From assembly GCA_914767715.1 (NCBI GenBank), contig OU612065.1, positions 6,140,001 through 6,200,000 on the forward strand: a DNA stretch of 60,000 nt. Direction: 5' to 3'. Below the pieces are notes generated by a model, which saw only the letters and a list, made by a program, of their open reading frames with translations, searched no databases and was not told the DNA's origin. Shown piece after piece: positions 37,701 to 48,960 of this stretch (positions within the stretch are counted from its first letter, which is position 1; each line of letters opens with the position of its first letter). This stretch comes from Membranipora membranacea (lineage: Eukaryota > Bryozoa > Gymnolaemata > Cheilostomatida > Membraniporidae). A program made the position numbers and the translations under genes.

Positions 37701-40700
37701 TATGATATATACCGAATCTTATGACATCCTCAATTTTTATGTCACATGACCCGATATACAAAATGGCCGCCATAAACAGTAAACTGCTGCCATTTAACAG
37801 TTCTTATCATGCGATTGAGTTAAAACTTGGGATATGGGGGTTATGACATATACCGAATCTTATGACATCAACAATTTTAAGGTCACATGACCCGAAATCC
37901 AAAATGGCCGCCATGGACAGTAAACTGCTGCCGATTAACAGTTCTCATCTTGCGATTGAGTTAAAACCTGGGAGATGGGGGTTTTGGCATATACCGAATC
38001 TTAGGACATCATCAATTTTAATGTCACATGACCCGAAATCCAATATGGCCGCCATAGAGGGTTAATTGCTGCCGATTAGCAGTTCTCATCATGCGATTGA
38101 GTTGAGACTTGAGATAAGAGGGTTTTGGCATATACCGAGTCTTATGACATCATCAATTATGATGTCACATGACCTCGATATTCAAAATTAATGGTTGTAT
38201 TCCTTTATATTTGCTTGCAAATATGTTTACCGTTTCTAGTTATATTTGTTATATTCCACTCATACAGCTGATGATTTACATGTTTTCATGTCAGCCGTTT
38301 TAAGACCGTTACTCCAAAATCAAAATTTAGGAAGCTTGAATTGACTATAAGTTCAGCTTCTATCACCATTTGTGAGAGAGTTGGGAAAAAGAATGTTGAG
38401 GCATGCCAAGCATTGGAGAGTGATGTCAATAAATTGAAACAAAGTTGACAAGAGTTTCTGCGTGTCTGACTCAGACTGACTAATACATCATTGCGAACTT
38501 ATTATTGTTGCCTGTCAGTAGTTCGCTCAAAACCACACAAACTGAAAACTAATCAAAGGAAATTGATAATGATACTGTGCATTCTCACACTCACAGACTT
38601 GAGGCTTAGCTAAGAACTGGAGGGAGAATACTATATTATAAAATGTGTGCTAAAATCTAAACGTAAGGCATGCACACCAATCAAAGAGACAGAGGAGATC
38701 GATAACATACTTTTTGATAGATGTTCCTGATAACTTTTCACGAATCCTGGAACACAGTGGGTTAAAACTTTTGTTCTAACTAAATGATCGTAGTTACTCA
38801 TTTTAGACTCAAGTGTCATGCACAAAATTTATTATAAAACAAAAATCCAGCAGCGAGGCCTCGAGCTAAATAGTTGTTACCATGCAGTCAACCATAATGA
38901 TGATACTCACCACTCAGCTTGGCGCTGCAGATCTCCGTAGTCGTTGTCTTTTAACTCAGCAAATCCTCCAATCAAACTAGCAAATGCCCTGGGATAAGAG
39001 TAAGTCAACAAAGTAAAAACTACCCTCGTGGAATTAACTTGATTTTTTTCAATTGAATTTAAATGTCGGTCAAAGAAGTATTTCAGACTCTTGGAAATTA
39101 TTTCAAATTAAAATATGCTGTACCTCATAGAGTTAGTATTTAATAACTCTATGGTCTACCCCCATGGAAGAAACAAAACCAACCAGCCAATATCTGTGTA
39201 GCTAGTAATATCAAATAATATATGCTTTATATTCTTCAGGGTGGAAATATTGTCACCTGATTTCATCACTTCTAAGGTTAGTGTACGTTAAAAGGTGTTT
39301 GCATTGAACCCGTGGTAGAGTTTGACAGGTGACAGATTATATTACTCACTCTCTGTTAAGCGTCAACAGTTCCACACCTGGATTGCAGGCTATGACGTTA
39401 GCTGTGCGTCGGTCTTCATTTAATAAGGCTTTTTCACCGAAATAGTCTCCTCTACCTAGCTGCCTAATCTCCTTGGGCTCAGTGAGACCCACACATCGCT
39501 GTGTGACTCGTACATTACCATCTGAGATAATGTAGAATGTATCACCGACCTCGCCCTCTCTCACTATGTGATCGTCTGGCTCAAAAAAGTCCTGTATATG
39601 TATGAATGCAAAGAGTAAAAAGATCGGCTAGTAGGACCTTAGTTCTTTCCTGTACTGTGAAATTACAGTGTGCTTAGCGTGTCACTCAAGAAAGTATTGA
39701 ACTATATAGTTTCTGTAGCAAATTCCGCACATTTTCTCTATCTGTGAGTAAGCCAATATAGCATGTCAATACACATAAAAACTAATTCTATTGCTGAAGG
39801 ACTCACCACTTCTAAAACATCAGCTATCTTAGCCAAGCACTCTTCACTTAGATTCTTGAGATGTGTAACGCTGGAAAAGTAGTCATATGATATTATTTTT
39901 ATTTCTCATAGTACGACAACTATTTCGACATATTTAGGGCCGCTTTGTATATGATTTGCTAGATAATATACACAGAAGCTCTTCGATTAATGACAACTAT
40001 TTTTTACATTTTTGCCCAAATTTGTCACACCCCTAGATCATTGTGATCTAGTGATGGTCTGATGGAGATTCCATAAAACTTTCGTTAACAGATAAGAGGT
40101 ATTTGTAGTAAGCAGCATGTGTCTTCTTGAGCTCAGTTTCTGTTATATAAGATGTTGCGGATCTGTCTAGTGGTGACAATAAAAGCATTACAGCCTTCTC
40201 AAAAATATCCAAAATAAAAAGTTATTTTAACGACCTTGGGTGCGAAATGATCGACATGAAGTTTGGCATTAAGTTCTGCTAGGTTTTTCCATATTTATTT
40301 ATAGGTCATTATGGTGTCAAATGTCACATGCACTCCCGTTTATGATGTGACTAACCTTTGAAGAAATTCCATCCTCTCCTTCTGACGCTCTATTCCTGTC
40401 CTCATCATGATAGACTGGAAAACCTTTCTTTCCAGTGCCCATATCTTTGCATTGTTAGTGGCTAAATACAGGCAACATAATTCATGTACCCAGTATATGA
40501 ATATGTATATGCAGGCATGCAGGCATAAAAAGCCAGTTTGGAAATAACAAGGAGTTGCCTCTAACTCCTTGGAAATACCAACCTCAATTATCTCAATACT
40601 TTAGGCAAACATGAATGCAAATGGTAGGGCCCAATTTATGGCTGCGCCAAGCTAAGACTTATGTAATAAAATTGCTGTAATTACCTTTTTATTGCAAATT

Positions 40701-43700
40701 TTGCATCATACAATATCAAGCTGGTTTGAATCCTCTATTGCATCTCACCTTTGATTGAGGCAGTTCTGGTGCATCCATAAAGGATAGCAAGTTCTCCAAA
40801 TGCCCTGCCTGGCTGCATCTCTCCCACGATGGTACCATTCTTTAATACTTGTAACACGCCCTCTAAAACAGCAAGTGTGGACGGTACATGACACAATCAA
40901 GCTTAAATTTTTTGCCAAATATGATCATACAAAATCTGCAGTTACGGATGTATCGTATATATTCCATAAACCCTGAATCCATAGAATCGCCTCACTTGGA
41001 TTAACATTGAGATATATCCCCATATGAAACTACCTGCAGAAACAAAGAAATGATCACCGGCCTCGTCCTCCCTGATGATGTAATCGCCCTCTTTGAAGCT
41101 CTCTTGATACATACAGTTCACTATCTCGTGTACTTGACTTTTATCCAAGTTCTTCAGGAAATCATTGTTCTTCAGCGCTGTCTTTATCAGATGCTTTGAA
41201 CTTTAATATAAAGTACCGAACAGATAACAGCAATAATAATTACTCTATTAGCTTAGATATCTCCTGAAGCTAGTCAGTGATCTTATTCTTAGATCGGCTC
41301 ATAACGGACGACCAGGGACATAACGAAGATGAGAGCCCGTAAAAGACAAACATAAATAGGTCTTTGGAAATCAATATTCGGGATATTTTCTGATTTGCTG
41401 TGTTATATAAACTAATTAGATGGAATTTCCGCCAATGCAAACGGTAATACAAAACTTTCTCAAGTCAATGATTTAGTTTTTGTTGTGCTCAGGAGCTTCA
41501 GGAGGCTTCTTTTTCATCCCTGTATGACTGTAATAGATACAAAAGTGGGATGAGTGAAGCGTAAAGATTGTAGTGTAGCGTAGCCTACCCAGAGAGTTAT
41601 CGGGAGTTAACTGAGGTTCATGACCTAGCTTGATGAGGCCGGTAGTAACTTGAAAAGATCTCAAGCACAGAATATATCAAAATATTACAGCTAATCCTAT
41701 CGCATATCGCTTGCAGGTTTTTGATTGTATCTTGACAAAGGGAGAAAACTGCTTTGAACTCAGTTGTTAAGAATTGATTTCTGCTTAGGGCTGACATTAT
41801 TAAAAATGGAGTGTTACGTGGCAGCGTTTGAATAAAGTATCATTAAAAGCAGATTAACCTTCAGGTTAGGTATCTAAATGGTTGGATATCACCGCTTATA
41901 TTATGTGTGGAAATTAACCCATAACCAACCCAACAGACTTGCATAGATATAGTCAAACTATCTCATTATTACTTTGAGTACTAATGGAACACTTGGAGGC
42001 CAGGCGAAGTAGGGGCAACACAATCTTTGACGAGCACCGACTCATCAACAGCCTGGCTAGCTTAATTGAGTCATTCCAGACCATTCCCAATTCTCAGCTT
42101 AGCACAGAATGATATTAGTAATTGCATATTACAATACTCACAGGAGAGTTTAAATATATTAAGTTATTATATCAAACCAGAATTAATGTATAACCAAAGA
42201 AAGTTGCTGAGAACGTATTATTGACATTGCGCTAAATGATGCTCAATACTAATTGCTTATCGAACCAGTTACACTGGTCTATTCTAGGTGTTATCATAAC
42301 ATGCAGTGAAACCCATAGTGTCATCGAACATGTAACTACAGTACAGCATTTTATTCCTCTTGTCGATCCAGAACATGATATATCACCATCCCAGTGTCAG
42401 ATCCAAGCCCAGGGCGCTGCTGAACAACTTACACAATTAGCACAACATAACTAGCGCCATGCCGCAGGTCACGTCTATATAAATAACATTCATTTTCTAA
42501 ATACATCAGATTCAACCACCTATTTATTGACATGATTCGTGAAATATTTGCTTATAAAGTTTTCGTTTTGGCAGGAGAGAGGATAATTGCTTCATATCCA
42601 GAATTTTAAATTTGGAAAAGTGGGTAAAAATGGAGTTGCATTCTAAATGTTTTCTATACAAAATTGAATATCAACTTGACTTTAAATCATTTTGTCCATA
42701 AGCTGTACTTCACACTAAGTTTTGCATAGGTCGTTGTTGTCCATGATAATGTAGAGGATTTCTCTATTAATTTTCTAATTTCCTTGTGCCAATGCAGCGC
42801 CTACCTCAGGTCAGTTAAGTTCTGTATCTTTACAGTGCGTAACTCTGATAATACAACATGAGAGGTACAATGATCAACTTCGTAATATAAACCAACAAAT
42901 ATGTTACTGCCTTTTATCAAACAAGTACCCTTAAAATAATTTATCTTAAAACAGAGTAGGCTTTCGTGTCCTAAATTAGCTTATATGACGACTGTATTAT
43001 TCATGCTGGACTAATGCTACCACAAACAATTTTTTTTCTGAGCAGACTGCAGTAGCCATAACAGTGCCATGTCGCAGGATGAGAATGTGAAGAGGAAACT
43101 CGTCTGACTACTATCAATTTTACAAAGTTTTATTAGGTACCCAAAAGAGTAAATATATACACCCTAGAGTTTAGCTTTTCAAGTTTTTGGGTGACCTAAT
43201 GATAAATGATAGCTAGCACAGCTATTTGCTAGCCGAGATGGGAGTAAATTTAAACTAACAGATCGAGTCAATTTGATCTAGGCGTAAGCTGCGCTATAAC
43301 AAGTCTGTGCAAAATGGCAAATCTTACCCACTGTGAATGTGAATACTACACCCTTCAAAATTAGCGCTCCTTCAAAGTTGCCTCTTTTTCCATCCGGGTT
43401 ACCAATACATATTATGATTATTTTTGGTGACAACAGTAACTGTACAACCAAGGGCTGACCAGCTTAATCCCTTTATGGTTTCCTTCTTTACAGATATGGA
43501 AAAGTTAGTCTACTTCTGGGTAATTGACTATTGAATAACTATCTAACCTGAAATCTTTATCAAAATGTTTGAGAGATATACGAGCGGTGGCCATGGTAGA
43601 CGCCTCTCCAGACACTCCATGCTTCTTCCTCGTAGGATTCTGAGACAAAATAACCTCCTCCTGTGAAAGTAATAACCAACTTAGCATTTGATTTTGAATT

Positions 43701-45268
43701 GTAAACTAGTATTGGTGATGAGATTTACCATAAATGCCAATCAGATAACCAGTTAAGTTCGTAAGCAAAAGCATCACAATCTATGTCTATACTGAAATAG
43801 CCCAAACTTTTCAAACTGTGATGTGGCTGTATCACAGAAAGTCAGGAAAATGAGACTATGACCATCTAAAAACTCATTTGGAAAGGCAACCATGATTTAC
43901 AGCTTACAGTGGGCGCAAGACCAATGGACTACAGAAGAAGACCTGCTATTCTAGCTTTCTCGCTAGAACAGCTTTTATGTGATTCCAATATCAAGCAATG
44001 CATCTTTATAGAAGAGGATTGTGTAGTTTTCCACATAAGCAGTCAGGCACCAAGTGTTGGTAGTTGAACTCAAATATCTGAAGCTTGTCTCAAACTCGAT
44101 TATGGCGTTCTAATTTTCAGCTACCACTACAAACTAACAGATCCCTATCTTTGGTAACTAAATTCAGTGGATTACAATAGTGAACAAACTACCAGTCACG
44201 CGGATTTTTATGGCACTGGTGAGAAATTTATGGCTCATATAAAACTATCAAAAAAGAAAGTTTTTAAGTAACATCACGTTATATAGAATCAGCTGCGTAA
44301 GTGAAATTAAGACTGTACTGTCAATCTTCAACTGTGTGCCATAACTAGTTAAATACCTGAACAGTGGCAAGTATATCAGGTTTGCCATTCATGACTTTCT
44401 GCTGGAGAACACTTTTGACCTTATCAAGCTCTTCATGGAGGTCCCTGATCTCAGACTCCTTGGTTTGTAGCTTCTCTTCTGCATCATGTAGCCGGGTTTT
44501 ATATGTCTCAACCTCGCTCTTTAATTTAACCAAAGTTAATCAGTGAAACGCTCAGATCCGATGAGCTCACTAGAGTTATAATGACTATCCGAGTTCAAAA
44601 ATTATAAAAGCTGTGATGTTACAATAAAGATAGTCCTTTATGTAAAAAGATTATTGATGATTGGAAAGTCGGTACCAGCAGAAATTCTTGAGAGAGAATG
44701 CGCTCACCTAGCGGCAGCGTCATATCAGCGTTAATGTACATGTATCTACATAATTACATCAATAATGTGCTCATGACTGCGATACTCATGTGCACTTTTG
44801 AAGGTATGCCGTGGAATACGGACGAAGAATATCAATATGAGGTGAATTATTTGATAAATTAAGTATGTTTGTTACCTTTACAAATTCTAGTTGAGTTCTG
44901 AGTTGGTTGAAAATTTGCTGGGCTTTATTGTTATCGTACTGCTCACCATTGACAGTTATTTTACCATGCTGGTTTCCCATCCTTGTATGCTGAGAGTGGT
45001 ATAGTGATGACCATCCAGGCTTCTCAGTAGAAAGGTAAGGATGATGTCTTGTGAATCTCTGAGCCGCTAAAAGGCTACCAAACAGTGGGGATCTGCTGAC
45101 GGAGTCATAGTTATGAAGCTGAGAGTTAGCGAGAGTGTGTACTGATGAAGATCGCTGATGGTTGGTGGGTGATACTAATCGCTCACAGCAGCTGACTGCC
45201 AAGGAGTTTCTATTATTTACTGTGGACTGCTCTATTTCCTTGTCTCTCATTGGCTGGTATCGACTCAT
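25718..45268 (-). CDS. PRKG: cGMP-dependent protein kinase, PKG2-like
   Basis: Sixteen exons join in frame to 827 residues: 45268-44876, 44518-44357, 43660-43548, 41200-41034, 40862-40749, 40461-40356, 39870-39807, 39591-39350, 38988-38911, 28163-28007, 27781-27642, 27418-27329, 27159-27018, 26852-26689, 26357-26172 and 25883-25718. Order: a Ser-rich N-terminus, a coiled coil (about 133-180), a pseudosubstrate (RKKHGVSGE, 196-204), cyclic-nucleotide site A (about 240-350; [14 protein letters not shown] 300-313), site B (about 352-470; [14 protein letters not shown] 424-437), then the kinase: GIGGFGRV 523-530, Lys546, YRDLKPEN with Asp640, DFG 658-660, activation-loop Thr673, FCGTPEY. The Arg-Thr pairs in both phosphate cassettes fit cGMP selectivity. 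The C-terminus [13 protein letters not shown] resembles PKG2. Intron 9 (28164-38910) is 10.7 kb and full of repeats. An upstream in-frame TGA at 45305-45307 bounds the start; an internal Met97 opens with MGNQHGKI. Confidence 0.96.
28292..28806. mobile_element. Foldback element with about 200-bp inverted arms and TA flanks
   Basis: The sequence starting TAGACAGTTTTCTGAGCTC reappears inverted at the right end (GAGCTCAGAAAACTGTCTA). The arms remain alignable through the segments CAATTYGGAGTTGTCCTCTC, GGTACTTTTAACCCAYGCCG and AGAGGGTTA. The centre holds AATTTTAGTGAGG and CCGGCAG. If TA is the target duplication, the ends are GACAG...CTGTC, as in Tc1/mariner-derived MITEs. No coding capacity. It lies in kinase intron 9, 53 bases before the Helitron-like array. 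Confidence 0.85.
28860..38239 (+). mobile_element. Head-to-tail array of 11 Helitron/Helentron-like non-autonomous elements with internal 141-bp repeats
   Basis: Eleven copies end with the same 3' module: GGTTGTATTCC, a hairpin ATATTTGC-TT-GCAAATAT, 11 bases (GTTTACCGTTT) and CTAG followed by T. Copies end at 29771, 30753, 31392, 32327, 33107, 33887, 34721, 35559, 36480, 37459 and 38239. A hairpin about 11 bases before CTRR is the classic Helitron 3' end. Six copies begin with GGAATACAAC, the inverted complement of the tail's GTTGTATTCC; the rest start directly at TTATTATTGCAACAC after the preceding CTAG. Each copy then has a conserved head (TATAAGTCAAGAACTACCAG; CGCTAATTAGACTAATTAGT) and 2-4 internal 141-bp units plus one variant terminal unit, about 45 units in all. 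Units carry TGACATCATC...ATGTCACATGACC and AAATGGCCGCCAT. No transposase or Rep/helicase is present. The 5' TC of canonical Helitrons is not seen. Confidence 0.85.
31396..31560 (+). repeat. Triplicated palindromic head of a Helitron-like copy
   Basis: The head segment GGAATACAAC-AAA-GTTGTATTYC plus its TTTTAGTAGGGTTTATTATT tail occurs three times in a row, spaced about 50 bases apart, at the start of the fourth element. The first element at 28860 has the head twice (28860 and about 28905). Other copies have it once or not at all. Each head is itself a 10-bp-arm hairpin with an AAA loop. Confidence 0.85.
38240..38910. other. Remainder of kinase intron 9
   Basis: Unique AT-rich sequence lies between the array end and the donor of exon 9. 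No coding or repeat structure was recognised. Confidence 0.5.
41201..43547. other. Kinase intron 3
   Basis: This 2.3 kb intron separates the pseudosubstrate exon from the exon that opens cyclic-nucleotide site A. Open frames at 41473-41664 and 42236-42454 look spurious. No repeat was recognised. Confidence 0.5.
44978..44980 (-). promoter_or_regulatory. PRKG: Candidate second start codon of the kinase, opening with an N-myristoylation motif
   Basis: This in-frame ATG is codon 97 of the long frame, in the context AAGGATGG (A at -3, G at +4). It would begin with MGNQHGKI, closely resembling the myristoylated MGNGS start of vertebrate PKG2, and give a 731-residue protein that keeps the coiled coil, pseudosubstrate, both cyclic-nucleotide sites and the kinase. 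The first 96 residues are Ser/His-rich and match nothing I know, so this may be the main start. Confidence 0.55.
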
Positions 45269-46779
45269 GCTGTACGCAATCAGCTCAATACCACCTACTA
45301 TCAGTCATAATATCCTTATTATCATCAATACAATGAGTAACATTCTTAATTCAATGATACATGAAAGCTTAGACGGCTATTCAGTGCATTTGAACATCCA
45401 CTGCCAGTTTGCAACACTAGAAAATCCCAGGATTATAATTCATAAATGAAATATTTTCACTTATGAATTATAATTTTCACCCAAAAGCTACCCAGTTCAG
45501 CCGCTCAGTTATATTTCTCAGTTGCGAAACCATGATTTTGTAAGGGCGATCTTGATGTCATACCAAAAAGTCTTTGTACTATAAATGTTTTACAACAATA
45601 ATATGCATTTTGTTTCTTTCTAATATTTGAGCTACCAAAGTTAAAATATGCATTCTTATACATGATTCATTAAAATTGATTAAATCAAAACCCTGCACTG
45701 ATGAAAGCTTAGCCCTTTATATGCCTGGAAATTACCATTGCAGTACAATCTCCGGCTCTCTTGGTAGCATAATCAATTTGGATAACTCCTGACAAAGCGC
45801 TCCAAGTGCCATCCTCACATCGATTATTGCCAAAAGTATGCTCAAAGTAAATTAAAACTGTCACAAATCCTTTATGATACCTTGAGCCGTACTAATTATT
45901 ACCAGCTAGCTAACACACTTCATAATTTCAATTTAGTTCTTCGTCCAATTTTCTGATAATCTTTCTACCCAGCCAAACAACTTGTAGTCTACTCCGTGTA
46001 CAGACTAAGGGTTAACCTATTATTTCACCTTAGTCAATTACAATAGCCAACTGAGACATCTTAGGCCTAGAATTGGCTACTAAATGTTGAACAGTTTAAT
46101 CTATTTTGACAAGAATAAGTTTCGATTGAATGTTTAATTGTGTTAGAAGGGCTTTTTGCGCAAGTGAGGGGGGGGGGGCGGTGGCGAGGGGGAAAATGAG
46201 TCTCGCAGACTAGTGTAAAAGGAAAAAGGTTGATGTGCAGATTTATGCTGACCAATGTCAATCAAAATCATGTCAATCAAAATCATGACAATCACGTTGT
46301 GAAGACATATGTGATTATAATCAAGAAAAAAACATTCATGAATTTGTTTCATAAAATGGGGACGATTTGTATAAAAATCAGCACGTATGTATCTTAGCTC
46401 TCAATGACCAAATCAATTGGTTAGCCCATGAACATGATGCATGACGTTTTGGTATAAATTGTTCCACTTTTCCAATAAAAGAAAACTACATCTTCAGCGT
46501 TGACCAACTATACATCCTATTCCTTGGACCCCTAAGCGAAGCTTTTTACATTTTTAGGTCAAAACAGTAAATAAAATAGAAATGCAGTATTACAAGATTT
46601 GTGATACCCCTCCACTAGATAGCAACACTTGTTCTGATGAATAGATATATATGAAACTTCTACCTATCTTAGATGTTCTTCCATTCGTCTACATAAATTT
46701 ATATATTAAATATATTCATTGATCCGATACGCGGAGGAGGAACGTTGCAACATTTTTACTCCAGTGAGTGTGATACCTT
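45269..46779. other. Upstream region of the kinase gene
   Basis: AT-rich non-coding DNA. It holds a hairpin with 14-base perfect arms (ATTATAATTCATAA at 45432-45445 and its complement at 45461-45474), about 165 bases upstream of the kinase start, and a G-rich run around 46165-46195. No exon was recognised. Confidence 0.5.
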
Positions 46780-47630
46780 TTAAGGTAATGTCAAAGACCG
46801 ATCCGAATATCAACATATCATATACCGTTGGAAAGCTGCCGAGCTACTGAAAATGAATACTTGAACAAAAACTTGATTCGATGACGTTGTGTCATTTTAG
46901 GGAGGAAATGAGGCAAAAACCGCTGTCAAAAAACAGCTAATGTTAGGGACTTTTGAGGTCTTTTTTGGCATTCTTTTGCGTTAAATTCAAGAAAAATGAA
47001 GATGCAATGAAAATTTATCTTGGCATTTCCTGTGTGCACCATGGTTAATGAAAGCGGCTTCGTATGTGAGAACTTTCAAAAAAACTTTGTTTGGCCACAA
47101 TAATGGTTATTTGGACAGCATGTTTGGTGTTATGCAAAGGTGGCGAAAATATTAGCCGCATTCGAGAGTCTACTGTCACTGCAATATGCAAGCTAATTTT
47201 TTGAAAGTCAATGTGTATGACATTTGAAGAGTACTCTAACAGAAAATCATAATTAATTTTGATTCGAGCCTATGATCTGTTGTGAATTTATGATTGAAAT
47301 TTCACGTATTTTCACGGCTTCACAAAAAAAATGCGTTGTATGGCGTGACGTAAAAAGTCAATTTAGACTAGTCATATATCAGAGAAAATCAAATTTTATG
47401 ATGAATGCAATCTCTAAGTATACATTTCACATGTTTTGAAATTTTTTGCAAATAATTTGACTCCTCCATCTGCTTTGACAAAAACAGCGGTTTTTGCCTC
47501 ATTTCCTCCCTAAAATGACACAACGTCATCGAATCAAGTTTTTGTTCAGGTATTCATTTTCAGTAGCTCGGCAGCTTTCCAACTGTATATGATATGTTGA
47601 TATTCGGATCGGTCTTTGACATTACCTTAA
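46780..47630. mobile_element. TTAA-flanked MITE with long terminal inverted repeats
   Basis: TTAA occurs directly outside both ends (46780-46783, 47627-47630). Inside it, GGTAATGTCAAAGACCGATC is repeated inverted (GATCGGTCTTTGACATTACC). The arms stay near-identical for about 150 bases through GTTGGAAAGCTGCCGAGCTA, GATGACGTTGTGTCATTTTA and GGGAGGAAATGAGGCAAAAA. The 843-bp element has no significant ORF. TTAA target duplication is the piggyBac hallmark, but GG...CC ends are not the usual piggyBac CCC/GGG, so the superfamily is uncertain. A diverged relative begins at 59477. Confidence 0.85.
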
Positions 47631-48442
47631 GATGTTTTAGCTCTACTTTGAAATGACCAGAGTTAGTATTTCATACAGCTGTGATTCTCCAGCAGAAATA
47701 GATTGATGCTATAACAATATAAGAGAGGCAGCCAAAAAGTGATCTAATGAGCAATGAGGACTGACAGTAACGCCACATCTGATTTTAGCACCAATCTTAA
47801 TTGATCTTCTTTGACATAAGAAACAAAAAACCTATAATAATTCCCTCAATAAAGTAACGTTATCTGGAGAGCAAATCTGAATCTTGACATTGTGTAAACT
47901 GTGACTGAAAACGAGGCAAGCTGCAAACTTTTACACCTCCGATCACTTGTTCACAGGCTACTCGTTCTTCATTTAATCAAAAATAAAATAAACCCACTGA
48001 ATGTGTAGCATATGAGCAAGAGAGACAGGACACGGCTTATATGGCGGGCAAGTGGCAGTAGAAAAAACAAGCTAGCCCGGTAATTTTTTTTCATCACAAT
48101 GTGTTTGCGGTTGGGGTTTTGGCTTATTTTGATTGGAAAAAATAGAAAATTTTTCCAATGGCTGCAAGTGAAAATACCTACAAGTGTTTCACATAGTGTG
48201 TCATGAAAATTTTTCCGAAAAAATGGCAATAAGCGCTCCAAAACTTAAATTTTCATACCCAATTCCTAAATTCTCAATGATAAATTATATGATACAGGCA
48301 CTGGCCATGCACAACCAGATTGCGTCGCGTCATGGATTTCGCAATAATTAAGTAGGACAAAAACTGATGCTATTTTTGTACACATTGACCACTCTAGAGT
48401 ATATAATAACTCTATGGATCTCATTCACTGATATTATTTTAC

Positions 48443-48661
48443 AAAGCTAGAATTTTATCGGTTTTATCATATGCAGCCCCATGCTGGTTCCCACACACCA
48501 CCCAAAATGATAAGGATAAACTAGAGAGATTTCAAAAGCTCTGCACCAGAATTATGATTCCATATGAGGAAGACTATGAAGAGAGACTTTCTTTACTAAA
48601 GCTCGAAGAGCTAAAAATGTATCTTGATCTTCTTTGTTTTCGTTATTATTGCAAAGGTTAA
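48443..48661 (+). mobile_element. Non-LTR reverse-transcriptase 3' remnant
   Basis: Seventy-three codons ending in TAA read as the C-terminal thumb of a non-LTR reverse transcriptase: LSYAAPCWFPHTTQNDKDKL, ERFQKLCTRIM and YEERLSLLKLEELKMYLDLL, the usual 'YAAPVW...LERVQ...A-R-I' pattern. Past the stop, a plausible frameshifted tail runs to about 48768, then AATAATAAAG and a (TA)n tract. The palm with the YADD box is absent. It is a different family from the 9514-10386 fragment. Confidence 0.75.
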
Positions 48662-48849
48662 AGAATATGAGAATCATCCGTGTAAAATATTTTTGAAATC
48701 CCGAAATCACAGTTTTATAAATAGGACAGCATTTATAGACAATGATATTTTTCATAAATACACCTGACTGCTTTGTTTTTACTTATTTATGCATGGTCTT
48801 TATTTGTCATTGACGTTGATCGGCAATAATAAAGTATATATATATATAT

Positions 48850-48960
48850 AGTCTAAGTGCTCAGACTCCAAGGCGCAGGGAGTTACTTGCGCAAGCTATC
48901 AAACTCCTTTGATAGCTGTGCAAGTAACTCCCTGCGCCTTGGAGTCTGAGCACTTAGACT
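48850..48960. mobile_element. Near-perfect palindromic hairpin element set in a (TA)n tract
   Basis: Arms of about 50 bases (AGTCTAAGTGCTCAGACTCC, then AAGGCGCAGGGAGTTACTTG, then GCTATC) match their inverted complement with 40 perfect bases followed by two small mismatches, around a loop of about ten bases. (TA)n runs flank both sides (48835-48849 and 48962-48976). It looks like a tiny foldback MITE inserted at TA, or a structured hairpin transcript. GC content is well above the surroundings. Confidence 0.85.

Noticed and set aside
29298-38065. Many + strand open frames of 60-88 codons reading MTSSI-MSHDP-KMAAI in the array
   Set aside because: The repeat unit is 141 bases, exactly 47 codons, so any unit without a stop gives a repeating open frame. 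The frames lack consistent starts, shift between elements, and third positions are no freer than others.
28860-38239. CRISPR-like or simple satellite array
   Set aside because: The units are long, lack unique spacers, and are nested in elements with defined ends, in an intron of an animal gene.
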